Assembly: GCF_008124875.1 (NCBI RefSeq)
Contig: NZ_VNIA01000002.1
Coordinates: 62,001 to 126,000, forward strand
Length of the DNA: 64,000 bases
Source: Tenacibaculum adriaticum
Lineage (GTDB): Bacteria > Bacteroidota > Bacteroidia > Flavobacteriales > Flavobacteriaceae
Direction: 5' to 3'
Positions 34,438 through 42,963 of the stretch are shown here, piece after piece; within the stretch, counting starts at the first letter, position 1, and each line of letters begins with the position of its first letter. The translations under genes were made by a program, and so were the position numbers. The notes beneath the pieces were generated by a model that searched no databases, had not been told where the DNA came from, and saw nothing but the letters and a program-made list of their open reading frames with translations.

Positions 34438-35541
34438 ATGTTTAAAAAAATAGCCACATTACTAATAGTATCTATTGTTATAATTTCTTGTTCTGGTTCT
34501 TCTGATGGTCCTTCTGGTACTACTGATAACTTTGATAGAGAAGCAATGTTGTCAAACCTAGCTAATAATATTATTGTTCCGGCTTTTGCTGATTTCAAAA
34601 CAAAAATAGAAGGCTTAAAATCTTCGGCTGAAACATTTTCACAAACTCCAGATCAAACAAATTTAGATGCGTTAAGACAAGCTTGGTTCAACGCTTATAA
34701 AACATGGCAACATGTAGCAATGTTTGAAATTGGTAAAGCAGAAGAATTACAATTTGTATACTTTTTTAATATCTATCCATTAACAGTTGCTGATGTAGAA
34801 ACAAATATAGCTAATGGTACTTATGATTTGAATCATGTTAATAATCACGATGCTCAAGGTTTTCCTGCACTAGATTATTTATTATACGGAATAGGGGCTA
34901 ACGATACAGAAATTTTGGTTAAATATACTACAGATGCAAATGCAGCTAACTATAAAAAGTATATTACGGATATTGTTGCTAAAATGGATGAGATTATTGA
35001 GGCTATTGTAAACGATTGGAACGGAGCCTATAAAAATTCATTTATAACATCTTCAGGAAATACAGCAACTAGCTCTTTAAACAAATTTGTAAACGATTAT
35101 ATTTTTTATTATGAAAAAAGATTAAGAGCCAACAAGTTTGGGATACCAGCGGGAAATTTTTCTACCAATTCATTACCAGAAAAAGTAGAGGCTTTTTATA
35201 AACAAAATATATCTAAAGAGTTAGCGCTAGAGGCTCTAACCGCTGTTCAAAATGTTTTTACAGGTAAAGCCTATAATGGATCTACAACAGGGGAGAGTTT
35301 TAAAACGTATTTAGAGAATTTAGGTAGAAATGATTTAGTTACCTTAATTACTAATCAGTTTAATACAGCAAAAGCACAAATTAACACGTTAGATAATAAT
35401 TTTTATCAGCAAATAAATACAGATAATAATCAAATGACAATGGCTTATGATGAATTACAAAAAGCAGTTGTTTTATTAAAAGTAGATATGTTACAAGCTT
35501 TTAATGTAAGTGTTGATTATGTAGATGCAGATGGAGATTAA
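34438..35541 (+). CDS. Imelysin-family lipoprotein (variant active motif)
   Basis: 367 residues. Lipoprotein signal ending IISCSG (Cys18). Two helical-bundle imelysin repeats: AWFNAYKTWQHVAMFEIG in the first and the second from about residue 215. The family's GxHxxE motif is replaced by GFPALD (141-146): Pro143 stands for His and Asp146 for Glu, while the following YLLYG is kept. Imelysin-like proteins (IrpA, ICMP, the M75 group) are linked to iron uptake in known systems. Since the metal-site His is missing, this copy may bind a partner rather than metal. Ends with a DYVDADGD tail. Confidence 0.88.
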   Translation: MFKKIATLLIVSIVIISCSGSSDGPSGTTDNFDREAMLSNLANNIIVPAFADFKTKIEGLKSSAETFSQTPDQTNLDALRQAWFNAYKTWQHVAMFEIGKAEELQFVYFFNIYPLTVADVETNIANGTYDLNHVNNHDAQGFPALDYLLYGIGANDTEILVKYTTDANAANYKKYITDIVAKMDEIIEAIVNDWNGAYKNSFITSSGNTATSSLNKFVNDYIFYYEKRLRANKFGIPAGNFSTNSLPEKVEAFYKQNISKELALEALTAVQNVFTGKAYNGSTTGESFKTYLENLGRNDLVTLITNQFNTAKAQINTLDNNFYQQINTDNNQMTMAYDELQKAVVLLKVDMLQAFNVSVDYVDADGD

Positions 35542-35561
35542 TCTTAATAAAATATAACGAC

Positions 35562-35590
35562 AAAGCTGCTTGGTTTCAGGCAGCTTTTTT
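35562..35590 (+). terminator. Terminator/attenuator between imelysin 1 and HTTM genes
   Basis: AAAGCTGC (35562-35569) pairs with GCAGCTTT (35580-35587), followed by a T run, 10 bp before the HTTM start. No separate TAnnTTTG is evident before the HTTM gene, so partial read-through is likely. Confidence 0.75.
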
Positions 35591-35600
35591 ATGATTAAAA

Positions 35601-36956
35601 ATGTTAATTAAAAACTATTTATCACAACAAGTAAACTCCGCTTCATTAGCGGTTTTTCGAGTTTTATTTGGTATAATGATGTTTTTAAGTATTGTGCGTT
35701 TTTGGTATAATGGTTGGGTAGAAAAATTATACATTCAACCCAAATTTTTCTTTTCTTATTACGGATTTGAATGGGTAAAACCATTGGGGATTTATACTTA
35801 TTTATTATTTATTTTCTGTGGATTATCAGCTTTGTTTGTTGCTTTTGGATTTAAATATCGATTCGCAATTATCGCTTTCTTTTTAAGTTTTACTTACATA
35901 GAATTGATGGATAAAACCACGTATTTAAATCATTACTATTTTATAAGTATTCTAAGCTTTGTACTCATTTTTTTGCCAGCAAATGCTCGAATTTCGGTAG
36001 ATGCTTTTATTAGAAAAAAAGAATATGTATCTATTCCCAAATGGACGGTTGATAGTATTAAAGTTCTATTAGGAATTGTTTATTTTTACGCAGGCTTAGC
36101 CAAATTAAATTCCGATTGGTTATTTAGAGCAATGCCTCTTAAAATTTGGCTTCCTTCAAAATATGATTTACCATTGATTGGTAATAGTTTCATGCATCAA
36201 GAATGGTTTCATTTCGTTATGAGTTGGGGAGGTGCTATTTATGATTTAACCATTCCGTTTTTATTGTTATATAAAAGAACTCGACTTTTGGCGTTTGTTC
36301 TAGTTATGTTTTTTCATGTTTTTACAAGAGTATTGTTTCCGATAGGAATGTTCCCTTTCATAATGATAGTTTCTACCTTAATTTTCTTTGAAACTAGTTT
36401 TCATGAAAGAATTATTAATTGGGTTAAAAAGGTGTTTTCTGTTTCAACAGATAAATTACAACAAGTTCAGAATTATCAGTATAAAAACAGACTTTCAGTT
36501 GGGGTAATTACTGTATTTTTGTTCATTCAAATTCTATTTCCATGGAGGTATTTATTGTATCCTGGAGAATTATTTTGGACAGAAGAAGGTTATCGTTTTT
36601 CCTGGCGAGTTATGTTAATGGAAAAAGCAGGGTATTCAAATTTTAAAATTGTTGATGATGTAACAAAAGAAAGTTTTTACGTCAATAATGCTGATTATTT
36701 AAGCTCTTTTCAGGAAAAGCAAATGAGTTCTCAGCCTGATTTTATTTTAGAATATGCTCATTTTTTAGGAGATCATTATACAAATAAAGGATACAAAAAT
36801 ATTGAAGTTTATACAGATAGCTATGTAGCTTTAAACGGACGTTTAAGCAGTCGCTTTATAGACTCAAATGTTGATTTATACCAACAAAGAGAAAGTTTTA
36901 AACATAAAGATTGGATTTTACCTTTTACAGATGAAATTAAAATTAAAGGATTATAG
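35601..36956 (+). CDS. HTTM (vitamin K-dependent gamma-carboxylase-like) membrane protein
   Basis: 451 residues. Horizontally transferred transmembrane domain with about seven helices in residues 1-310, then an extracytoplasmic C-terminal domain (about 315-451). HTTM hallmarks are MDKTTYLNHYYFISIL (104-119) and FYAGLAKLNSDWL (162-174). The Lys of the latter (Lys168) aligns by eye with the catalytic base Lys218 of human gamma-glutamyl carboxylase (AGVKKLDADW). Bacterial HTTM proteins are largely uncharacterised; a quinone-linked oxidation or carboxylation on a partner protein or small molecule is possible. It sits between imelysin 1 and the TonB receptor, overlapping the latter by 26 bp. Confidence 0.88.
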   Translation: MLIKNYLSQQVNSASLAVFRVLFGIMMFLSIVRFWYNGWVEKLYIQPKFFFSYYGFEWVKPLGIYTYLLFIFCGLSALFVAFGFKYRFAIIAFFLSFTYIELMDKTTYLNHYYFISILSFVLIFLPANARISVDAFIRKKEYVSIPKWTVDSIKVLLGIVYFYAGLAKLNSDWLFRAMPLKIWLPSKYDLPLIGNSFMHQEWFHFVMSWGGAIYDLTIPFLLLYKRTRLLAFVLVMFFHVFTRVLFPIGMFPFIMIVSTLIFFETSFHERIINWVKKVFSVSTDKLQQVQNYQYKNRLSVGVITVFLFIQILFPWRYLLYPGELFWTEEGYRFSWRVMLMEKAGYSNFKIVDDVTKESFYVNNADYLSSFQEKQMSSQPDFILEYAHFLGDHYTNKGYKNIEVYTDSYVALNGRLSSRFIDSNVDLYQQRESFKHKDWILPFTDEIKIKGL

Positions 36957-39357
36957 TTTTTTTATTTTTTTATTGATGATTTCATCATCAATTTTTGCAC
37001 AAACAAAAATATCAGGATATGTAACGTCACAAGACAAAAAAGCGTTGCAAAAAGTTAAGGTTTTTGATGCTTCAGGTAATGTGTTAGCATCAACAAATTT
37101 AAAAGGGCACTTTGAGTTTAAAACAAATAAAAAGCAGTTTTCAGTAGTTTTTTTTATAGATGGATATGAATTAAATGAACAAAAAATTACTGTTGAAAAT
37201 AAGACAGAATATAATATCGTTTTAAATTCTTTTTCTGAAGAATTATCAGAAGTAGAAATTAAGGCGCAAAAACGTAAAGTTTTTGAATTAAAACGTTTAA
37301 GAGATGTAGAGCAAACTGCTATTTATGCGGGTAAAAAAACAGAAGTAGTTTTGGTAAGTCAATCTACAGCAGCATTAGCATCGAACAATGCTCGTCAAAT
37401 TTACAGTCAGGTAGCAGGATTAAACATTTTTCAAAATGATGATGCCGGATTACAATTAAATATAGGAGGTCGTGGTTTAGATCCTAACAGAACTTCTAAT
37501 TTTAACACTCGTCAAAATGGATATGATATTAGTGCTGATGTATTGGGGTATCCAGAAAGCTATTATACACCTCCAGCAGAAGCATTAGATGAAATTCAAG
37601 TTATAAGAGGAGCGGCATCGCTACAGTACGGAACTCAATTTGGTGGTTTAATAAATTTTGTGATGAAAAAGCCGAATCCTAATAAATCATTAGAAATTAT
37701 AACTCGTTCTACATTAGGTAGTAACAATTTGTATACTAATTTTACTAGTGTTGGAGGAACATCAAATAAACTAAGTTATTACAGTTATTATAATTATAAA
37801 CAAGGAGACGGATTTAGACCAAATTCTGAATTTAGTTCTAAAAATGCTTTTGTACATATAGGTTATGAATTTAATGATAAAACAAAAATAGAAGCTGAAG
37901 TAACTTACTTAAATTATTTAGCACAACAAGCTGGAGGATTAACGGACGCTATGTTTGAAGAGAATATTTTTCAGAGTAATAGGCCAAGAAACTGGTTTAA
38001 AGTAGATTGGTTGTTGTTTAACTTAAAATTTTCTCATAATTTTTCTGATGATGCAAAGTTTACTTTTAATTTCTTCGGGTTAGATGCAACAAGAAAAGCT
38101 TTAGGCTTTAGAACAAATAGGGTTAATCAAGCCGATAATAATGGAGTAAGAGATTTAATTAAAGGAGATTATAAAAATTTTGGTTTTGAAACACGGTTTT
38201 TAAATACGTATACTTTACTTAATAAAAAATCAACTTTTTTAATTGGAACTAAATTTTATAAAGCTAATAATACTTCTGCGCAAGGCCCAGGTTCAGATGA
38301 ATCAGACGCAAATTTTAATTTTTCTTTTGATGAATTTCCTAATTATACATCACAGTCAAACTATAAAAATCCAAACACAAACATTGCAGTTTTTGGAGAA
38401 AATATTATTTATTTAAACAATAAACTATCAATAACACCAGGTGCTCGTTTTGAATATATAAAAACACAAAGTGATGGTTATTTTAAGAAAATAAACTTAG
38501 ATGGGGCTGGTAATGTAATTTTAAACGAAACGATAGCTACTGATGAAAATAATGAACGTTCTTTTGTGTTATTAGGAATAGGGGCTAGCTATAAACCTTC
38601 AACAGCTATAGAATTTTATGCTAATATTTCACAAAATTATAGATCGGTTACTTTTTCAGATTTAAACATTGTAAATCCGTCTTTTGAAATAGGAGTTTTA
38701 GGAGATGAAAAAGGATTTACTTCTGATTTAGGAGCAAGAGGTAATTTCAAAGGTTTTATTTCTTATGACATTGGCGTTTTTGGATTGTTTTATAATAATA
38801 GAATCGGTTTAGTTGCAAAAGGATTATCTGACGGTAGTGTAGTGCAAGAAAGAACAAATGTAGGAGATGCTAGAATCTTAGGTGTTGAAAGTTTAGTAGA
38901 TTTTAATTTGAAAAAAATACTAAACTTTAGTAATGAATTTAGTTTCAATTATTTTATAAATGCTTCATTTATTCAATCAGAATACACACGTTCTATTAGA
39001 AATACAGTTAAAGGAAATCAAGTTGAATTTGTGCCAGACATGAACTTAAAAACTGGATTAAAATTTGGCTATAAAAACTTTTTATCGAGTATTCAGTATA
39101 CTTATTTAGGAGAACAATTTACAGATGCATCAAATTCGGTTAATCCTAGTTTAAGTGGCGTGAATGGATTAATTTATGCTTATGATGTATTAGATTTTTC
39201 GGCTTCTTACAAATACAAATATTTTAAACTCGAAACAGGGGTAAATAATATGTTAGATAATCATTATTTTACTAGAAGAGCAACAGGTTATCCTGGTCCG
39301 GGAATTATTCCTTCAGCGCCAAGAAATTGGTATGTAACTTTAGAAATAAAGTTGTAG
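36931..39357 (+). CDS. TonB-dependent receptor (FecA-like) with carboxypeptidase-regulatory domain
   Basis: 808 residues from ATG 36931, which gives a signal peptide (MKLKLKDYSFFIFLLMISSS, cut after FAQ); the frame is open to 36868, but those codons belong to the HTTM gene. Residues about 24-105 form a CarboxypepD_reg-like beta domain (KISGYVTSQDKKALQKVKVF). The plug is at about 135-240 (GGRGLDPNRTSNF, VIRGAASLQYG), and a 22-strand barrel ends in WYVTLEIKL with the aromatic-rich C-terminus. FecA-like plug motifs point to ferric-siderophore or ferric-citrate uptake. Translationally coupled to the HTTM gene (26-bp overlap). Confidence 0.92.
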   Translation: MKLKLKDYSFFIFLLMISSSIFAQTKISGYVTSQDKKALQKVKVFDASGNVLASTNLKGHFEFKTNKKQFSVVFFIDGYELNEQKITVENKTEYNIVLNSFSEELSEVEIKAQKRKVFELKRLRDVEQTAIYAGKKTEVVLVSQSTAALASNNARQIYSQVAGLNIFQNDDAGLQLNIGGRGLDPNRTSNFNTRQNGYDISADVLGYPESYYTPPAEALDEIQVIRGAASLQYGTQFGGLINFVMKKPNPNKSLEIITRSTLGSNNLYTNFTSVGGTSNKLSYYSYYNYKQGDGFRPNSEFSSKNAFVHIGYEFNDKTKIEAEVTYLNYLAQQAGGLTDAMFEENIFQSNRPRNWFKVDWLLFNLKFSHNFSDDAKFTFNFFGLDATRKALGFRTNRVNQADNNGVRDLIKGDYKNFGFETRFLNTYTLLNKKSTFLIGTKFYKANNTSAQGPGSDESDANFNFSFDEFPNYTSQSNYKNPNTNIAVFGENIIYLNNKLSITPGARFEYIKTQSDGYFKKINLDGAGNVILNETIATDENNERSFVLLGIGASYKPSTAIEFYANISQNYRSVTFSDLNIVNPSFEIGVLGDEKGFTSDLGARGNFKGFISYDIGVFGLFYNNRIGLVAKGLSDGSVVQERTNVGDARILGVESLVDFNLKKILNFSNEFSFNYFINASFIQSEYTRSIRNTVKGNQVEFVPDMNLKTGLKFGYKNFLSSIQYTYLGEQFTDASNSVNPSLSGVNGLIYAYDVLDFSASYKYKYFKLETGVNNMLDNHYFTRRATGYPGPGIIPSAPRNWYVTLEIKL

Positions 39358-39568
39358 ATCAGTTTTACCAATTCTAAACTAAATTACAATGTTTAGGTTT
39401 TACTTGAATGAAATATGTAATAATGATTTCGAGTGTGTTAATGACATTTGCTTATTCAACATCTGTTTTAACAATTCTATAGCAATTATATTTTAGTAAA
39501 CAGAATTCTAAATAATTATTTTTTAATTACAAGTTTTTTGCAATTTGATTTTTATTACTTTTACATAA

Positions 39569-40300
39569 ATGGAAATCAATATGTTACAGTCGATCAATTT
39601 ACAAGAAAAGTTATTAAGAGTTCGAAATAAAAAACTTAAAAAAGTAGACGTTTTAGCCTGGGTTCAAAAAATTTTTATTGAAGTAGACGAGAGATATAAT
39701 TCTACTGAAGAGCGGTTAAAAAGAGTGGATAACATTACATTAAACCAATTCAATATTAATAAAACAGACACTGATGCAATTTTTCATATTGATCAAATAA
39801 AAAAGATTTGTATTGATTATCGACTTCGTTTTTTAGATGCAAAATATTTTAAAAGCGATTATCCTTCTGAAGTAATTATCAAAATTCATCAATTAGAAAA
39901 AGAGCATAATACAAAACTTCATGGGTTTAAAATTGTTGCTCCTTCAGTTTTATTCAAATTAAAAAAAGCGGATGACCCAATGCTTTTTGTTCCAATGAGT
40001 AATGATTATTATTATCTGGTTCACAAATGGGGTAATGATATGCATCCTTTACGCAAGTTTAAATATTGGGTAATAAGAAATGTAGGAAACTTTGGTATTT
40101 CACTTTTTGTTACAAGCTTACTTTTAACATTAGCAACGCATTCGTTCTTTTTTAGAGAACATACTAGTATCGCTTATTTCTTTTTGTTGTTTGTTTTTTA
40201 TTTGAAAGGAGCTCTAGGTTTAAGTTTATTTTATGGAATCTCATCTGGTAAAAACTTTAGTGAATATGCTTGGAGAAGTAAGTATGATAAAATTTGTTGA
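39569..40300 (+). CDS. Hypothetical protein with C-terminal membrane hairpin
   Basis: 243 residues. The soluble N-terminal 165 residues are charged and helical (repeated K-rich helices, NKTDTDAIFHIDQIKKI), followed by two hydrophobic helices at about 173-195 and 200-220 and a short tail (WRSKYDKIC). An alternative start is ATG 39581. I do not recognise the family; it looks conserved in style with other flavobacterial cytoplasm-facing membrane proteins. It lies 211 bp after the TonB receptor, so it need not belong to the metal locus. Confidence 0.65.
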   Translation: MEINMLQSINLQEKLLRVRNKKLKKVDVLAWVQKIFIEVDERYNSTEERLKRVDNITLNQFNINKTDTDAIFHIDQIKKICIDYRLRFLDAKYFKSDYPSEVIIKIHQLEKEHNTKLHGFKIVAPSVLFKLKKADDPMLFVPMSNDYYYLVHKWGNDMHPLRKFKYWVIRNVGNFGISLFVTSLLLTLATHSFFFREHTSIAYFFLLFVFYLKGALGLSLFYGISSGKNFSEYAWRSKYDKIC

Positions 40301-40317
40301 TGAGGAAAATTTTAATT

Positions 40318-40351
40318 AAATACAAGCTACTTAAAGAAGCAGCTTGTATTT
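40318..40351. terminator. Bidirectional terminator between convergent units
   Basis: AAATACAAGCT and AGCTTGTATTT form the base of the stem, with a CTT/AAG extension across one mismatch and the loop AAAG. It separates the + hypothetical gene from the - di-haem gene. Confidence 0.85.
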
Positions 40352-40361
40352 ATTATAAAGA

Positions 40362-41756
40362 TTAAAGAGCATTGATAAAAGCTAACAAAGCATCTCTATC
40401 GCTTTTTGAAAAATTTGTATACATATTTTTAGAGTTTTCAGCTTCTCCACCATGCCATAAAATAGCTTCTTCTATATTTTTTGCTCTACCATCATGTAAA
40501 AAGTTTGTATGTCCATTTACGATACGAGTAAGTCCAATTCCCCATAAAGGACGAGTTTTCCATTCTTTTCCAGTAGCTAAAAAGTCTGGACGACCATCAG
40601 CTAAACCTTCTCCCATATCATGTAAAAGCATGTCTGTATATGGGTAAATAGTTTGGTTAGATATAGCAGGAATCCCTGTGAAATTACCAGTTACATGTTT
40701 AGGAGTATGACATGAAGAACATTTTGCTTTGTCGAATAATTCATATCCTCTTACAACTTCAGGTTCTTCTAAATTCCGAGCAGCTGGTACTGCTAATGTT
40801 CTACAATACAACGTAACTTGGTCTAAAATATCATTAGCAATTTCAGGATCATCATTATTGTTTTGTTCTCCATTTGTTTGTCCAAAACTACTTTCTTGGG
40901 AGAAAATATAATTAGTTATTCCTATATCATTGTTATATGCACCAGCAGATTGGATTAAAATTGTAGGAGTATTGGCTTTCCATCCAAAACGACCTAGTTT
41001 TATACTTTGGGAAGATGCATCCCAAACATAATTTGCTTTTCCTGAAATACCATCTGCATCTGCATCGTTAATATCTTGTTTTTCAATAATATCTTCTTCT
41101 GTAATAGCCTCTAATAACCCTAAACCAAAAACAGGAGGTCCAATTCTTGGAGATAACATTGCATTTGAAGGAAAATCAATATATGATTCAGCTATGCTAT
41201 AAATAGGTTTTTTTAAGGTAACGGTTGTTCCGTCTTTAAAAGTTACAGGCATGTCTTGATAGTCTACCTGAAATTTTACTTCAGGCGTAACACCGTAAAC
41301 GGCTTGATTTTGTAATTGCTCACCAAAACCAGGAGTAGGATTAGGTCCTCCGTGTGGGTTTGTGCCAGGTATGCTAGTGCGTAAAAAGAAACCACTTAAA
41401 CTATTAATATCGCTAGGAAAAGAAGCTCTACCATCTTTTGGGTGACAAGAAACACAGGAAGTATTATTAAACTGAGCACCAAGTCCTGGATTTGTTATTG
41501 CAGGAGCAGTAACAAAAGCTTGTTCGAACTGAGCATCTCCTGCTAAGTGAGTTTCTAAATTTTGAGTATTTAAATTTGATGCAGGATTATCGAAAGAAAA
41601 AAAACCGTTTTCAAAAACGGTAGTTTCACCTCCTGTTTTATAGCGTTCTGATAAATTTGGAATACTTTTTACAGTTGTTTCATCATAATCTGAAGAACAA
41701 GATATGTTAAGTAGAATTGAAAAAAAAGATATTGTTATATAAAATAACTTTTTCAT
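40362..41756 (-). CDS. Di-haem oxidoreductase / DUF1111 (putative thiol oxidoreductase) lipoprotein
   Basis: 464 residues. Lipoprotein signal ending ILLNISC (Cys20). Two c-type haem sites: CVSCH (Cys101, Cys104, His105) and CSSCH (Cys346, Cys349, His350). The MauG/cytochrome-c-peroxidase-like fold is suggested by GRFGWKANTPT and by LWGIGLTR and HDGRAKNIEEAILWHGGEA near the end. In other bacteria this family is repeatedly encoded beside imelysins. Probable role: periplasmic electron transfer coupled to metal reduction or protein oxidation. Last gene of the porin-imelysin-cytochrome unit, after a short stem at 41793-41826. Confidence 0.9.
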   Translation of the reverse strand: MKKLFYITISFFSILLNISCSSDYDETTVKSIPNLSERYKTGGETTVFENGFFSFDNPASNLNTQNLETHLAGDAQFEQAFVTAPAITNPGLGAQFNNTSCVSCHPKDGRASFPSDINSLSGFFLRTSIPGTNPHGGPNPTPGFGEQLQNQAVYGVTPEVKFQVDYQDMPVTFKDGTTVTLKKPIYSIAESYIDFPSNAMLSPRIGPPVFGLGLLEAITEEDIIEKQDINDADADGISGKANYVWDASSQSIKLGRFGWKANTPTILIQSAGAYNNDIGITNYIFSQESSFGQTNGEQNNNDDPEIANDILDQVTLYCRTLAVPAARNLEEPEVVRGYELFDKAKCSSCHTPKHVTGNFTGIPAISNQTIYPYTDMLLHDMGEGLADGRPDFLATGKEWKTRPLWGIGLTRIVNGHTNFLHDGRAKNIEEAILWHGGEAENSKNMYTNFSKSDRDALLAFINAL

Positions 41757-41792
41757 TGTTAGTTATTGTTTTGTTGTTTTTGTAATTTATAC

Positions 41793-41826
41793 ATAAAGCT
41801 TGAATGATTCCTCACTCAAGCTTTAT
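41793..41826 (-). terminator. Stem-loop between imelysin 2 and di-haem genes
   Basis: ATAAAGCTTGA (41793-41803) and TCAAGCTTTAT (41816-41826) pair perfectly around 12 nt. On the minus strand no long U tract follows, so it may be an attenuator or mRNA-processing site rather than a full terminator. Confidence 0.55.
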
Positions 41827-41849
41827 ATATTATTTAGTTTGTATTAAAA

Positions 41850-42944
41850 CTAAAGATTATTATTAATAAGTGGCTTAATTTCACTTTCTAATGTAACCTG
41901 TACTGTTTGTACTTTTTCTTGAGCTGTCTCTATAGCAGCTCTATTATTAGTAATAGCAGTGGTAAATGTTCCTGGAATTGCTTCGATAGCAGTAATAGCA
42001 TCTGTAATTTCTTGTTGAAATTTAGCATCTAAAGCATCATCAAATTCAACAACGATATCTGAGATTCCTTTTCCATCAGTATTATATTTTCCATGATAGG
42101 TATTAGATATACTTCTAATATTATTGGCAAAGTCTATTTTAGAGTTATGGCTAAAACGAGATTCTTCTTGTGTTTCATCTCCCGCACCACTGTTACCATT
42201 AAAAGGATTTTCAATTTTACCATTACCTACTTCATCAGCGATAGCAATCATACCAGTAACAATATCTAAAATGGCATTTTTTTGAGAACTATAAACTTGG
42301 TTAGTTGATTGGCCTGCCGTTAAAAAGTTATCTACATAGTTACCACTTGTAGCATCCCAAGCATTGCTTAATTCAGCAGTTTTAATCTTTAAGTTTTCAC
42401 AAGCAGCTACTAAATAATCTATTTGTCTATCAGAAAAATCAGCTAATTCTTTATTGCCGTCTATACCCCATAATAAATATTCAATTAAATGAAAACCTTT
42501 AGCTTCATTAGCTTGCTGAGATACTGTTGTTTCTGTAATTGTAGGAACATTTGTAGTGTCATTCAATAAATTAGTCATGTCTGTAACATTTACAGGCCAG
42601 CTATCAATTGCAGGATCTATACCTAAATCATCAACAGGGCCAAATAAAAAACCTTCAGATTGTTCCCATGGTTGTCTTGCACTACGCCATGCTTGTTTAG
42701 TAGCATCTAAATTTGCAGTTGTTCTATCACTTTTAAACTCAGTGGCAGCATCAAATAATAAACTTCCTTTGGTAGCTAAATCATTATATGTTACAACAAT
42801 AACATTACTCGCTATATTGTTAATGTTTTCACTATAACTTTCAGCTTCTGGTGTTGTTACTGGATCATCATCACTACAAGATGTAGTTGTTAATGCAAAT
42901 ACTGTAATAAATGCAATTTTAAAAATATTTTTTACTGTTTTCAT
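41850..42944 (-). CDS. Imelysin-family lipoprotein (canonical motif)
   Basis: 364 residues. Lipoprotein signal ending TTTSCSD (Cys23). Imelysin repeat 1 with AWRSARQPWEQSEGFLFGP and the canonical GxHxxE as GFHLIE (150-155), followed by YLLWG. Repeat 2 includes SRFSHNSKIDFANNIRSI and the YHGKY segment. Family proteins are iron-regulated envelope proteins that help iron uptake. Unlike the copy at 34438-35541 it keeps His152 and Glu155, so it is the better candidate for direct metal binding. 19 bp after the porin gene; no promoter of its own is seen. Confidence 0.92.
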   Translation of the reverse strand: MKTVKNIFKIAFITVFALTTTSCSDDDPVTTPEAESYSENINNIASNVIVVTYNDLATKGSLLFDAATEFKSDRTTANLDATKQAWRSARQPWEQSEGFLFGPVDDLGIDPAIDSWPVNVTDMTNLLNDTTNVPTITETTVSQQANEAKGFHLIEYLLWGIDGNKELADFSDRQIDYLVAACENLKIKTAELSNAWDATSGNYVDNFLTAGQSTNQVYSSQKNAILDIVTGMIAIADEVGNGKIENPFNGNSGAGDETQEESRFSHNSKIDFANNIRSISNTYHGKYNTDGKGISDIVVEFDDALDAKFQQEITDAITAIEAIPGTFTTAITNNRAAIETAQEKVQTVQVTLESEIKPLINNNL

Positions 42945-42963
42945 TTTTTATTATTTAAAATTA

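Noticed and set aside
36868-36930. Longer start of the TonB receptor
   Set aside because: Those codons are inside the HTTM gene and would bury the signal peptide; ATG 36931 gives a normal one.
39500-39525. A sixth copy of the metal-locus palindrome before the hypothetical gene (TCTAAATAAT)
   Set aside because: Only the right arm matches; the left arm is unlike the consensus.
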